Below are positions 52,369 to 62,913 of a DNA stretch of 64,000 bases, in pieces. The notes below the pieces were generated by a model that was not told where the DNA came from, did not search any database, and saw only the letters and a program-made list of their open reading frames with translations. A program made the translations under genes and the position numbers. Each line of letters starts with the position of its first letter. Within the stretch, counting starts at the first letter, position 1. The stretch is taken from assembly GCA_000474255.1 (NCBI GenBank), contig BATO01000001.1, positions 62,001 through 126,000 on the forward strand. Direction: 5' to 3'. This stretch comes from Aquipseudomonas alcaligenes MRY13-0052. GTDB lineage: Bacteria; Pseudomonadota; Gammaproteobacteria; Pseudomonadales; Pseudomonadaceae.

Positions 52369-52699
52369 GAAGGGCTGACCGGGCGGTCGGAATGCAGGAA
52401 GTGAAGCAGGAGGACTTTCGACTTTAGCGATGGCAAGGGATGACGCCAAGGGTTATTCGTCGCATGGAAAAAAAATTGTCCGGGGGGAAAAAAGTTCTTT
52501 TTTCTGTCATCCGTATTGGGTTATTAACGAATCAGACCGCCGAATCCTGAAGACAGGTGGCGGCCACAAGGCCCTCACCTGCGCTTCTCGGGCTCCCCTG
52601 GCGACCGGCATGACCCGGCCAGAAGGGGACGGTAGTCCTTCCTCGGCGGAGAGCCGTCATGGCATTCCGTCGCCCGGACCGACAAGAAGGTGACCGAGT
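52369..52699. other. 331-bp AT-rich then highly structured region before phoH
   Basis: Bases 52465-52525 form an AT-rich island, with the perfect dyad GAAAAAAG-TT-CTTTTTTC at 52487-52504, unlike the surrounding high-GC DNA. From 52555 to 52680 three consecutive hairpins follow: CAGGTG/CACCTG enclosing GGCC-ACAA-GGCC; TCCCC/GGGGA enclosing TGGC/GCCA; and GACGG/CCGTC. This is most likely the promoter and a structured leader of the phoH gene, or a small RNA. No protein gene is present. Confidence 0.5.
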
Positions 52700-54091
52700 A
52701 TGGATGATCACGGACGCGCCCGCCCCACCGCTCCAACCCTCTACGCCCTCGATACGAACGTTCTGATCCACGATCCCAACGCCATCCTCAACTTCGAAGA
52801 ACACCACGTGGCCATCCCCATGACCGTGCTGGAGGAACTCGACAAGCTGAAGACGGGCAAGCAAGGCGTAGCCGCCGAATGCCGCCAGGCGATTCGGCTG
52901 ATCGACAAGATCCTGGGCGGTGCCACGCCCGAGCAGGTTGAGCACGGCGTACCTATCCAGCGGGAAAAGAGCGGCCCCTGCGGCTTTCTCTCGATACTCA
53001 TGAGCAAGAGCGCAGCCCCCATCACCTGGCTGCCGGAAGACCTCAACGACAACAAGATCATCAACCAGTTGGTGGAGCTGAAGACCCGGCGCCCGGGCAT
53101 GTCCGTGGTGCTGGTGACCAAGGACATCAACATGCGCCTGAAGGCGCGCGCCTGTGGCATCGACTCGGAGGACTACCACACCGACCAGTTGGTCGACGAC
53201 GTTTCGCTGCTGTCCCGTGGCTACCACACCATGGCCGGCTCCTTCTGGGACCGCGTCAGCAAGGTGGAAACCCGCCAGGACCACGGCCGCGCCTGGCACC
53301 GCGTGCAACTCACCGACAACCTGCCGGCCGTCCACGTCAACGAGTTCATCGTCGACGAACAGGGCTTCGTCGGCTGGATCAAGGGCATCAAGGCCGATGA
53401 GCTGCTGATTCTCGACCTGCACCAGGAACCGCTGCTGCACCAGGAAGCCTGGGGCCTGCGCCCGCGCGACATTTACCAGGCCCTGGCGCTGTTCGCCTTG
53501 CTCGACCCGGACATCCACCTGGTCAACCTGTCGGGCGCGGCGGGTTCCGGCAAGACCATCCTGGCGCTGGCCGCGGCCATCGAGCAGACCATGGTCAGCA
53601 AGCGCTACCGGCGCATCATCGCCACCCGCAGCGTGCAGGGGCTGGACCAGGAGATCGGCTTCCTGCCCGGCACCGAGGCCGAGAAGATGGAGCCCTGGCT
53701 GGGCGCCATCACCGACAACCTCGAAGCCCTGCACATGGATGACGAGAGCACCCATGGCAGCGTCGACTACATCCTCAGCAAGGTGCCGTTGCAGTTCAAA
53801 TCCCTCAACTACATCCGTGGGCGCAGCTTCCAGCAGAGCCTGATCCTGATCGACGAGTGCCAGAACCTCACGCCGCACCAGATGAAGACCATCATCACCC
53901 GTGCCGGCACCGGTTCGAAGGTGATCTGCCTGGGCAACCTGGCGCAGATCGACACCCCCTACCTGTCCGCGCCCAGCTCCGGCCTCACCTACCTCACCGA
54001 ACGCTTCAAGGACTTCCCGCATGGTGTGCACATCACCCTGCAGGGCGTACCGCGCTCGGTGCTGGCGGAGTACGCCGAAGCCCACATGTGA
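52700..54091 (+). CDS. PIN-PhoH family ATPase
   Basis: A 463-residue protein with an N-terminal PIN ribonuclease domain (YALDTNVLIHDP, ELKTRRPGMSVVLVTKDINMRLKA, acidic metal ligands) and a C-terminal PhoH ATPase domain (Walker A LSGAAGSGKTI, Walker B LILIDECQN, with GLGNLAQIDTP-type downstream motifs). PIN-PhoH proteins are ATP-driven RNA helicase-nucleases. ATG 52700 begins MDDHGRARPTAP. In P. aeruginosa the same gene precedes moaC. It ends 8 nt before an 11-bp hairpin. Confidence 0.92.
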   Translation: MDDHGRARPTAPTLYALDTNVLIHDPNAILNFEEHHVAIPMTVLEELDKLKTGKQGVAAECRQAIRLIDKILGGATPEQVEHGVPIQREKSGPCGFLSILMSKSAAPITWLPEDLNDNKIINQLVELKTRRPGMSVVLVTKDINMRLKARACGIDSEDYHTDQLVDDVSLLSRGYHTMAGSFWDRVSKVETRQDHGRAWHRVQLTDNLPAVHVNEFIVDEQGFVGWIKGIKADELLILDLHQEPLLHQEAWGLRPRDIYQALALFALLDPDIHLVNLSGAAGSGKTILALAAAIEQTMVSKRYRRIIATRSVQGLDQEIGFLPGTEAEKMEPWLGAITDNLEALHMDDESTHGSVDYILSKVPLQFKSLNYIRGRSFQQSLILIDECQNLTPHQMKTIITRAGTGSKVICLGNLAQIDTPYLSAPSSGLTYLTERFKDFPHGVHITLQGVPRSVLAEYAEAHM

Positions 54092-54099
54092 CGAACGGC

Positions 54100-54125
54100 C
54101 GCCGGGCGGAGCGATCCGCCCGGCG
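54100..54125. terminator. GC hairpin after phoH
   Basis: CGCCGGGCGGA-GCGA-TCCGCCCGGCG is an 11-bp perfect stem with a GNRA loop, 8 nt after the phoH stop. No T-run follows; termination is possible but may need Rho. Confidence 0.45.
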
Positions 54126-54149
54126 AAAGCCCTTCGATAATTCGCGTAT

Positions 54150-54159
54150 TTGTATACAA
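54150..54159 (+). promoter_or_regulatory. TTGTATACAA palindrome / -10 element of the moa operon
   Basis: A perfect 10-bp palindrome 48 nt before moaC, overlapping the TATACAAT box that looks like a sigma-70 -10 element. Palindromes of this form are used by GntR/FadR-type regulators. Whether it is a binding site or only the promoter cannot be told from sequence alone. Confidence 0.4.
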
Positions 54160-54207
54160 TCTGCTCCCTGCGGACCACTTCATGGTGACCGCCAGAGGAG
54201 CTAAGCA

Positions 54208-54678
54208 GTGCTGACCCATCTCGATTCCCAAGGCCGCGCCAATATGGTCGACGTCACCGAAAAAGCGGTGACTTCCCGTGAGGCAACGGCCGAAGCGCGG
54301 GTGCGCATGCGCCCGGAAACCCTGGCCATGATCCAGGCCGGCGGCCACCCCAAGGGCGACGTGTTCGCCGTGGCGCGCATCGCCGGCATCCAGGCGGCGA
54401 AGAAGACTTCCGACCTGATTCCCCTGTGTCACCCGCTGATGCTCACCAGCGTCAAGGTCGAGCTCGCCGCCGAAGGCGACGACACGGTGCACATCGTCGC
54501 CCGCTGCAAGCTGGCCGGGCAGACCGGGGTGGAAATGGAGGCGCTGACCGCCGCCAGCGTCGCCGCCCTGACCCTCTACGACATGTGCAAGGCGGTGGAC
54601 CGCGGCATGACCATCGAAAGCGTCCGCCTGCTGGAAAAGCTCGGCGGCAAGAGCGGCCATTACCAGGCCGGGGAGTGA
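54208..54678 (+). CDS. moaC: Cyclic pyranopterin monophosphate synthase MoaC
   Basis: A 156-residue enzyme for molybdenum cofactor synthesis that converts the MoaA product to cyclic pyranopterin monophosphate. The family segments [40 protein letters not shown] and [12 protein letters not shown] are present. The GTG start 54208 follows AGAGGAGC. It is followed by moaD and moaE as one operon. Confidence 0.96.
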   Translation: MLTHLDSQGRANMVDVTEKAVTSREATAEARVRMRPETLAMIQAGGHPKGDVFAVARIAGIQAAKKTSDLIPLCHPLMLTSVKVELAAEGDDTVHIVARCKLAGQTGVEMEALTAASVAALTLYDMCKAVDRGMTIESVRLLEKLGGKSGHYQAGE

Positions 54679-54680
54679 AG

Positions 54681-54929
54681 ATGATTCGCGTGCAGTATTT
54701 CGCCCGTTACCGTGAAGCGCTCGGCCTCGAAGGCGAGCAGCTTGCCTGGGACCCGGCGTTCGCGAAGCTGGATGACCTGCGTCGCCGCCTGCTGGCCCGT
54801 GGCGGCGTATGGGACGTGCTCGACGAACAGAACCTGATGTGCGCCCGCAACCAGGAACTGTGCAGCCTCGACGAGGTGCTGGCCGACGGCGACGAAGTGG
54901 CCTTCTTCCCCACCGTGACCGGAGGCTGA
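54681..54929 (+). CDS. moaD: Molybdopterin synthase sulfur carrier subunit MoaD
   Basis: An 82-residue ubiquitin-like protein ending in the essential TVTGG, whose C-terminal glycine is thiocarboxylated and supplies sulfur to MoaE. ATG 54681 follows GGGGAG; it begins 2 nt after the moaC stop. Length is typical of MoaD. Confidence 0.94.
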   Translation: MIRVQYFARYREALGLEGEQLAWDPAFAKLDDLRRRLLARGGVWDVLDEQNLMCARNQELCSLDEVLADGDEVAFFPTVTGG

Positions 54930-54930
54930 C

Positions 54931-55395
54931 ATGGGCATTCGCGTACAGGCCAAGGCCTTCGACCCCGGCACCGAACTGAACGCTCTGCATGCGGCCAACG
55001 TCGGCGTTGGCGCGGTGGTCGGCTTCGTCGGCTATGTGCGCGATTTCAACGAGGGCCAGGATGTATCCGGGATGTTCCTCGAACACTACCCGGGGATGAC
55101 CGAGAAGGCCCTGGAGAAGATCGCCGAGGAAGCCCGGCAACGCTGGCCGCTGCTCAAGGTCGACATCCTCCACCGCATCGGCCGCCTGGAACCGGGCGAG
55201 CCGATCGTCTTCGTCGGCACCGCCAGCGCCCACCGCCAGGCGGCGTTCAACGCCTGCAACTTCATCATGGACTACCTCAAGACCCGCGCCCCCTTCTGGA
55301 AGAAGGAAGACACCGCCGAAGGCCCGCGCTGGGTCGAAGGCCGCTGCAGCGACCAGGCGGCGGCACAGCGCTGGGAAGGCGACAAGCGCAGCTGA
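54931..55395 (+). CDS. moaE: Molybdopterin synthase catalytic subunit MoaE
   Basis: A 154-residue catalytic subunit that dithiolates precursor Z together with MoaD. Family motifs VGFVGYVRDFN, LEHYPGMTEKALEKI, HRIGRLEPGEP and the conserved KTRAPFWKKE loop with its lysines are visible. It starts at ATG 54931, one base after the moaD stop (TGACATG). Confidence 0.95.
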   Translation: MGIRVQAKAFDPGTELNALHAANVGVGAVVGFVGYVRDFNEGQDVSGMFLEHYPGMTEKALEKIAEEARQRWPLLKVDILHRIGRLEPGEPIVFVGTASAHRQAAFNACNFIMDYLKTRAPFWKKEDTAEGPRWVEGRCSDQAAAQRWEGDKRS

Positions 55396-55408
55396 GCCGG
55401 CGGCTCAG
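55392..55408. terminator. Hairpin between convergent moaE and the small membrane protein gene
   Basis: CTGAGCCG and CGGCTCAG (sharing the central bases) make a 7-bp stem overlapping both stop codons. No T-run on either strand. Confidence 0.4.
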
Positions 55409-55566
55409 AGTTCGATGTACATCTTCAGCAGGATGGGCGCGAACATCGAGGCCGTGCCCAGGCCCGTGAGCCAGATGCCCCATTCCCGTTCGCGGTTGCT
55501 GAAGCCGATGCCGAGCAGGAGGAAGCCCGCGACCAGCAGGGCGATCATGATGTGCACATTGTCCAT
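55405..55566 (-). CDS. Small two-helix membrane protein, unknown function
   Basis: A 53-residue protein with two membrane segments (IMIALLVAGFLLLGIGF and WLTGLGTASMFAPILL). I chose ATG 55566 because GGAGA lies five bases upstream; longer in-frame starts lack protein character. It is monocistronic and convergent with moaE. No family recognised. Confidence 0.55.
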   Translation of the reverse strand: MDNVHIMIALLVAGFLLLGIGFSNREREWGIWLTGLGTASMFAPILLKMYIEL

Positions 55567-55889
55567 GCCGTTCTCCATTCCATCCGGGGCGTGCTTGCAG
55601 ACTAGCCGGCGCTTCGGCGCGCGGGGCTGACCTGGGTCATGCCGCCTGACCGGCCGGCTTTTTACGGCCCTGGAAATGAGGCGGACGGCAATTGACGATT
55701 TGTACGAATAAGTCCAGAGTGGACAAATAAGTACAAAACAGGGCCGCGTCCATGCACGCCAACCTTCGCCGAACACGCTCCATGCGCCCGCCGGAATCGC
55801 CCGGCTGCGTTTCTCTGCCCTCCATCAACGCTCACAAGAACCGGCCTGCCGCCCTGGCGGGCCCTGACATGCATCGCGGGAGTCGCACC
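55567..55889. other. 323-bp region upstream of the arginine-type binding protein
   Basis: It holds the 39-bp operator-like dyad at 55699-55737 and, on the right, the leader of the binding-protein gene. A frame from 55752 continues into that gene but begins well before its signal peptide and is not coding. No other feature is recognised. Confidence 0.6.
55699..55737. promoter_or_regulatory. 39-bp dyad operator, probably for DauR
   Basis: The left arm TTTGTACGAATAAGTCCA and the reverse complement of the right arm (TTTGTACTTATTTGTCCA) differ at only 4 of 18 positions around a GAG centre. The TCCA-N3-TGGA core is shared with the dyad upstream of dauB at 59757-59784. The dyad lies 152 nt before the binding-protein start. 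Confidence 0.6.
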
Positions 55890-56666
55890 ATGAAGAAAAT
55901 CGCACTGCTCGGCGGTATCGCCCTGAGCCTCGTGGCATCCAGCCTGTTCGCCGCCGACAAGCCCTTGCGCCTGGGCATCGAGGCGGCCTATCCGCCCTTC
56001 GCCTACAAGACCCCGGCGGGGCAGATCGAAGGCTTCGACTACGACATCGGCAATGCGCTGTGCGAGGAGATGAAGGTCAAGTGCCAGTGGATCGAGCAGG
56101 AGTTCGACGGCCTGATCCCCTCGCTGAAGGTGAAGAAGGTGGATGCGATCCTGTCGTCCATGACCATCACCGACGAGCGCCGCAAGTCGGTGGATTTCAC
56201 CCACAAGTACTATTACAGCCCCGCGCGCCTGGCGATGAAGAAGGGCAGTGCGGTGAGCGAGGACTTCTCCCAGCTGGTGGGCAAGACCGTCGGCACCCAG
56301 CGCTCCACCACCACCGATCGCTTCGCCACCGAGGTGCTGGAGCCCAAGGGCGTGAAGGTGGTGCGCTACAGCACCCAGAACGAGATCTACCTGGACCTGC
56401 TCTCCGGGCGCCTGGACGCGGTGCTGGCGGATGCCTTCCCGCTCAACGAAGGCTTCCTCAAGACCGAGAACGGCAAGGGCTACGAGTTCGTCGGCCCGGT
56501 GCTGAAGGACCCGCATTACTTCGGCGAGGGCGCCGGGATCGCCGTGCGCAAGGGCGATGCCGAGCTGCGTGACAAGCTGGACGCGGCCATCACCGCTCTG
56601 CGCAGCAACGGCACCTACCAGAAGATCCAGGCGAAGTACTTCGACTTCGATATCTACGGGGATTGA
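55890..56666 (+). CDS. Arginine/ornithine-type ABC transporter substrate-binding protein
   Basis: A 258-residue periplasmic binding protein of the lysine/arginine/ornithine type (signal peptide ending SLFAAD, then LRLGIEAAYPPFAYKTPAGQ, SSMTITDERRKSVDFT, GTQRSTTTDRF). No ABC permease or ATPase genes accompany it, so it is an orphan that would share a transporter. ATG 55890 has GGGAG eight bases before. It lies beside the D-arginine genes, and in P. aeruginosa a similar gene (PA3865) borders dauR. Confidence 0.88.
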   Translation: MKKIALLGGIALSLVASSLFAADKPLRLGIEAAYPPFAYKTPAGQIEGFDYDIGNALCEEMKVKCQWIEQEFDGLIPSLKVKKVDAILSSMTITDERRKSVDFTHKYYYSPARLAMKKGSAVSEDFSQLVGKTVGTQRSTTTDRFATEVLEPKGVKVVRYSTQNEIYLDLLSGRLDAVLADAFPLNEGFLKTENGKGYEFVGPVLKDPHYFGEGAGIAVRKGDAELRDKLDAAITALRSNGTYQKIQAKYFDFDIYGD

Positions 56667-56673
56667 AGTGGAG

Positions 56674-56698
56674 CGGGGCGGTGCGATGCGCCGCCCCG
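56674..56698 (+). terminator. Hairpin after the binding-protein gene
   Basis: CGGGGCGG and CCGCCCCG form an 8-bp stem, extended by two inner pairs, 7 nt after the stop. There is no T-run, so strength is uncertain. Confidence 0.4.
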
Positions 56699-56718
56699 GT
56701 TCCGGCGTGAGGAGCGTC

Positions 56719-56752
56719 CGTAGGTTGGCGCCGAGCGTAGCGAGGCCCAACG
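56719..56752 (+). repeat. Dispersed intergenic repeat, family 2
   Basis: CGTAGGTTGGCGCCGAGCGT continues as AGCGAGGCCCAACG, the same as 29949-29982 except for one base. Confidence 0.8.
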
Positions 56753-56875
56753 TTTGCCGGTGGGCCCGATCGCGAATGAATGTGCTCCTACGGGGGGCTA
56801 CGGGGTGGGGCGGTGCGTAGGGTGGAGGTCGCTTTTTACCTCCACCATGCGGAGGTGGGGTTGGCGATTGGCAGC

Positions 56876-56908
56876 ATGGGTTTCGCTGCGCTCTACGCCA
56901 TCCTACGG
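56876..56908 (+). repeat. Dispersed intergenic repeat, family 1
   Basis: ATGGGTTTCGCTGCGCTCTA continues as CGCCATCCTACGG, identical to the copy at 12580-12612. Confidence 0.8.
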
Positions 56909-56945
56909 GGGCCCGGTGTGTGGGTGTGGGCCAGTGAATTCGCCC

Positions 56946-57587
56946 CTACACCTCGTTTTCGGGTTCTTCCTTGAGTTCGCGCAGGTGCTTGTACACGGTG
57001 GCGCGGCCCATGTTGAGGACGTTGGCGACGTAGTTGGCGGCGCTCTTGCCCTTGAAGGCGCCTTCGGCGTGCAGGGCCAGTACCAGTTCGCGCTTGTGCT
57101 CGCGGCTGAGCAGGTTGAGGCCGAGCTGGCGCTGGCGCATCCAGTTGTGCAGGAAGGTGTTGATGCGCTCCTGCCAGTCGTCGCGGAACAGCGCGTCGGG
57201 CTGGGGGATCAGCTTGCCCGGGGCGAGGAACAGGTCCAGGGCCGCCTTGGCGCTTTCGAACAGCGAGATATTCAGGTTGATGCACAGCACCGCCAGCGGC
57301 TTGCCCTTGGCGTCCTGCAGCACGGTGCTGATGGAGCGGATCTTCTGCCCGTCCCAGTTGAGCTTCTCGTAGGGGCCGATGTTCCGCGCCTCGCCGCCAT
57401 CCTCAAGCATGTCTTCCAGCGCCGCGTCGTCGCCGATGCAGCGCTTGGAGATGTTGTTGGCGATGTAGGCGACCTTCTGCGTGCGCAGGTCGTGCACTAC
57501 CACTTCGGCGTGGGGGAAGAACAGGGTAGCGATGCCGTCGGCTATGGCCCGGAAGTTGTCGAATGCCGGATCGGGACGAGGCGTCAT
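56946..57587 (-). CDS. dauR: DauR: D-arginine utilisation repressor (YheO-like PAS, HTH)
   Basis: A 213-residue regulator with an N-terminal YheO-like PAS domain (LFFPHAEVVVHDLRTQKVAYI, GRI-like turn) and a C-terminal HTH_22 domain (GKSAANYVANVLNMGRATVYKHL). It represses the dauBAR genes and responds to arginine in P. aeruginosa. The start ATG 57587 is preceded by CGGAGC. It is the last gene of the dauB-dauA-dauR order on the minus strand, 73 nt after dauA. Confidence 0.9.
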   Translation of the reverse strand: MTPRPDPAFDNFRAIADGIATLFFPHAEVVVHDLRTQKVAYIANNISKRCIGDDAALEDMLEDGGEARNIGPYEKLNWDGQKIRSISTVLQDAKGKPLAVLCINLNISLFESAKAALDLFLAPGKLIPQPDALFRDDWQERINTFLHNWMRQRQLGLNLLSREHKRELVLALHAEGAFKGKSAANYVANVLNMGRATVYKHLRELKEEPENEV

Positions 57588-57660
57588 GGAAAGCTCCGCA
57601 AAGGCTTGGCCGCGCCCCTTTGGCGCGGCCCGGCGAGTGTGGCGCAAAGCGCGCCGGGCG

Positions 57661-59738
<2,078 letters not shown>

Positions 59739-59756
59739 GGCGGGGCTCCGATATAA

Positions 59757-59784
59757 ACAATTTGTCCATATTGGAATTTATTGT
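59757..59784. promoter_or_regulatory. dauB promoter dyad, probable DauR operator
   Basis: On the minus strand ACAATAAATTCCA-ATA-TGGACAAATTGT is an imperfect dyad with a TCCA-N3-TGGA core, 19 nt before the dauB start, next to an AT-rich promoter-like sequence. The core matches the larger dyad at 55699-55737. Confidence 0.55.
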
Positions 59785-59976
59785 CTTGATCGGCAATAGG
59801 CGGGCGACGGGGCGCAAGGAAATGACGCCTGGGTGAACATTCTTTGGGTGGGAGGAGAGGGGGCTGGGGGAAAGGAGAGTCGGTGGGCTGAAGCGGAGCG
59901 CCGCCCCGCCCACCCAACGCCCCCCCCGCGCCTGTTCACTCTAGGTCTTTGTGGCTGCTCCAAGGGAGCGGAAATG

Positions 59977-60006
59977 AAAAAGGCGAAGCCCGGGGGCTTC
60001 GCCTTT
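59977..60006 (-). terminator. Intrinsic terminator of rhlB
   Basis: AAGGCGAAGCCCCCGGGCTTCGCCTT forms a strong stem and on the minus strand is followed by TTTCATTTCC. It begins 21 nt after the rhlB stop. Confidence 0.88.
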
Positions 60007-60026
60007 TCTGTGCGCGGCAGCTGCGA

Positions 60027-61520
60027 TCAGTGCTTGCGCGGCACCGACTTGAGCAGCTCGGCGGGCGGGGTTTCGCAGTTGATCTTGCGGCCCAGCAGTT
60101 CTTCGATCGGCGGCAGGGCGAAGGCATCGTCCTCGCCGGCGAAGCTGATGGAGGTTCCGCTGGTGCCGGCACGGCCGGTACGGCCGATGCGGTGCACGTA
60201 GTCGTCCGGGTCTTCCGGCAGGGTGAAGTTGATTACGTGGCTGATGGCGTCGACGTGGATGCCACGGCCGGCGACGTCGGTGGCGACCAGTACGCGGATC
60301 TTGCCTTCGCGGAAGCCTTCCAGGGTCTTGATGCGCTTGTGCTGGGGCACGTCGCCGGACATCTGGGCGGCGCTGATGCCGTCCTTGGTCAGGCGTTCCT
60401 CGATGCGGCGCACCTCGTCCTTGCGGTTGGCGAAGACCATCACCCGTTCCCAGTTGTTCTGGGCGACGAGGTTGTAGAGCAGCTTGTACTTGTCGCTGCC
60501 GGCAACGGCGTAGACGTGCTGTTCGACGGTCTCGCTGGCGACGTTCTCCGGCTCGATCTCGACGATGGCCGGGTCGACGGTCCACTGCTTGGCCAGGTTC
60601 ATCACGTCGTCGGTGAAGGTGGCGGAGAACAGCAGGGTCTGGCGTTCGCCCTTGTGCGGGGTCTGGCGGATGATCTGGCGGACCTGGGGGATGAAGCCCA
60701 TGTCGAGCATGCGGTCGGCTTCGTCCAGCACCATCACTTCGACCATGTCCAGGTGCACGTCACCGCGCTGGTTGAAGTCCAGCAGGCGGCCGGGAGTGGC
60801 CACGAGGATGTCGCAGAAGCGCGATTCCAGCTGCTTGAGCTGCTTGTCGAAGTCCATGCCGCCGACGAAGCTCATGACGTTCAGGCCGGTGTACTTGGTC
60901 AGGGCCTGGGCGTCCTTGGCGATCTGCACCACCAGCTCGCGGGTCGGCGCGATGATCAGCGCACGGGGCTCGCCCATGTAGCGCTCTTTCGGCGGCGGGG
61001 TCTGCTGCAGCTGGGTGATGATCGAGATGAGGAAGGCGGCGGTCTTGCCGGTGCCGGTCTGGGCGCGGCCGATGGCGTCCTGGCCCTTGAGGGTGAAGCC
61101 CAGTACGCCCGCCTGGATCGGCGTGCAGTAGGGGAAGCCCAGGTCATGGATGGCGTGCATCAGGGTCGGCGACAGCTTGAAGTCATGGAAGCGGGTCTTG
61201 CCTTCCATGGGTTCGACGACGAAGTCTTCCAGCTTCCAGGTGTCTACCGGCTTGGGCGCACGCTCACGGCGGGGCTTGTCGGACCTGGGTTTGTCGCTGC
61301 GGGGTTTCTTCTCGGCGCGGGGGGCCTGCTCGGTAGCGGTGGCGGCAACAGCGGCGGCGGGTTTCTCAGCCGGGGCGCGCGGCGCCTTCTTGGGCTGGGC
61401 GGGGGGTCTCTCGCTAGCGGTGCGAGTCGGGGCCTGGGTGGCCGGGGCAGTCGGGGCGACGCCGGAAATGGGCTCTTCGCCCTTGCCAAAGATTTTCTTG
61501 AGTGCTTTGAGCACGGTCAT
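60027..61520 (-). CDS. rhlB: ATP-dependent RNA helicase RhlB
   Basis: A 497-residue DEAD-box helicase, part of the RNA degradosome with RNase E. Q motif and motif I ([16 protein letters not shown]), [18 protein letters not shown] (VLDEADRM), SAT and [10 protein letters not shown] are all present. The N-terminal about 95 residues are an Ala/Pro/Lys-rich extension with a tandem RSDKP repeat, longer than in E. coli. It starts at ATG 61520 and ends with an intrinsic terminator. Adjacent to dauB, as in P. aeruginosa. Confidence 0.95.
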   Translation of the reverse strand: MTVLKALKKIFGKGEEPISGVAPTAPATQAPTRTASERPPAQPKKAPRAPAEKPAAAVAATATEQAPRAEKKPRSDKPRSDKPRRERAPKPVDTWKLEDFVVEPMEGKTRFHDFKLSPTLMHAIHDLGFPYCTPIQAGVLGFTLKGQDAIGRAQTGTGKTAAFLISIITQLQQTPPPKERYMGEPRALIIAPTRELVVQIAKDAQALTKYTGLNVMSFVGGMDFDKQLKQLESRFCDILVATPGRLLDFNQRGDVHLDMVEVMVLDEADRMLDMGFIPQVRQIIRQTPHKGERQTLLFSATFTDDVMNLAKQWTVDPAIVEIEPENVASETVEQHVYAVAGSDKYKLLYNLVAQNNWERVMVFANRKDEVRRIEERLTKDGISAAQMSGDVPQHKRIKTLEGFREGKIRVLVATDVAGRGIHVDAISHVINFTLPEDPDDYVHRIGRTGRAGTSGTSISFAGEDDAFALPPIEELLGRKINCETPPAELLKSVPRKH

Positions 61521-61643
61521 CTCGTCGATTGGTTAAGGAATGAACGGGCGCCAGTGTAAAGCAAGATGTGATCGCGGCGAAGTGCCCTGGCGTTTTGCCG
61601 TGGCCGGCCGCTCTGTTCCGGGCGTTGCGCGGGGTAGGGGGGG

Positions 61644-61667
61644 CGCCGCCCCGGTGTCGGGGCGGCG
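61644..61667 (-). terminator. Hairpin after the dipeptidase gene
   Basis: CGCCGCCCCG and CGGGGCGGCG make a 10-bp perfect stem with a GTGT loop, 12 nt after the dipeptidase stop. No T-run follows. Confidence 0.45.
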
Positions 61668-61678
61668 TGGGGCGGGGG

Positions 61679-62839
61679 TTATTCGCTGGGCAGGCTGGCC
61701 AGGAGCAGACGCTGGACGTTGCCGCCCATGATCTTGGCGATGTCGCTTTCGCTGTAGCCGGCTTCCTGCAGGCCCTGGGTCAGCTGGGCCAGGCCGGTGG
61801 TGTCGAAGGGGGCGTGGATGGTGCCGTCGAAGTCCGAGCCGAGGGCCACGTGCTCGACGCCCACCAGGTCGCTGGTGTAGCGGATGGCTTTGACGATGGC
61901 CTTGACCGAGGTGTCGCACACGGCGGTTTCCCAGTAGCCGATGCCGATCACCCCGCCGGTGGCGGCGATGCGCTTGACGTGGTCGTCGCTGAGGTTGCGC
62001 GGGCCGGGGCAGGTGCCTTCGACGCCGCCATGGGAGACCAGCACCGGGCGCTCGGCCATCTCAAGCACGTCATCGATCAGCGCGCGGGAGGCGTGGGCAA
62101 GGTCGATGATCATCTTCTTCTCTTCCAGGTGGGCCACCACGCGGCGGCCGAAGCGGGTGAGGCCGCCCTTTTCCATGCCGTGGGCGGAACCGCCGACTTC
62201 GTTATCGAAGAAGTGGGTCAGGCCGGTGATGCGGAAGCCGGCGTCATACAGACGGTCGACGTTTTCGATCTTGCCTTCCAACGGGTGCAGGCCCTCGGTG
62301 GCGAGGATGGCGGCGACGCGATTGGGGTCTTTCTTCCAGGCGGCGATGAAGGTTTCGAAGTCGGCGCGGGTGCGCACTTGCACCAGCTTGCCGTCGCTGC
62401 CCTTGGCGGCTGCGGCGAGTTTTTCGCCCTGGTACAGCGCGCGCTCCAGCAGGCTGGTCCAGGTACGCGGCGGCCAGCGCTGGGCCATGGCGAGCACGGT
62501 GATGTTGTCGCTGTCGTCGTCGTTCCTGTCGTAGTTGATGCCGCGCGGGGTCTTGGTGACGGTGGAGAACACCTGCAGGGCGACCTTGCCTTCCAGCAGG
62601 CGCGGCAGGTCGCTGTGGCCGAAGTCATGGCGCTCCAGCAGGTCGCGTTGCCAGAGCAGGGCATCGTCGTGGAGGTCGGCGATGAAGAGTTTCTCGTGCA
62701 GCTTGTTGGCCGCTTCGCTGGCGACATAGGGCGCTGGGGATTCGACGCTGTTCATCTTCCGGTCGAGGACGCTGGGCAGGCTGAAGAACACCGCCAGGCC
62801 GATCACGACCAGTACCAGCAGGATCAGGAGTTTGCGCAT
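61679..62839 (-). CDS. Membrane dipeptidase (peptidase M19)
   Basis: A 386-residue zinc dipeptidase with an N-terminal membrane helix (residues 3-22) that anchors it facing the periplasm. The metal ligands are visible: FIADLHDDALLW (His, Asp), DLAHAS, VLVSHGG and GSDFDGTI. Family members hydrolyse dipeptides, including D-residue and beta-lactam-like substrates. Length agrees with Pseudomonas M19 proteins. Monocistronic. Confidence 0.9.
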   Translation of the reverse strand: MRKLLILLVLVVIGLAVFFSLPSVLDRKMNSVESPAPYVASEAANKLHEKLFIADLHDDALLWQRDLLERHDFGHSDLPRLLEGKVALQVFSTVTKTPRGINYDRNDDDSDNITVLAMAQRWPPRTWTSLLERALYQGEKLAAAAKGSDGKLVQVRTRADFETFIAAWKKDPNRVAAILATEGLHPLEGKIENVDRLYDAGFRITGLTHFFDNEVGGSAHGMEKGGLTRFGRRVVAHLEEKKMIIDLAHASRALIDDVLEMAERPVLVSHGGVEGTCPGPRNLSDDHVKRIAATGGVIGIGYWETAVCDTSVKAIVKAIRYTSDLVGVEHVALGSDFDGTIHAPFDTTGLAQLTQGLQEAGYSESDIAKIMGGNVQRLLLASLPSE

Positions 62840-62913
62840 TGAGGGAGCATCCGGGCTTCGTTGTTGTAGTGGCCGGGAACTCTAGCAAGGCCGCCGGCTC
62901 GCTGCAGCAGGGC

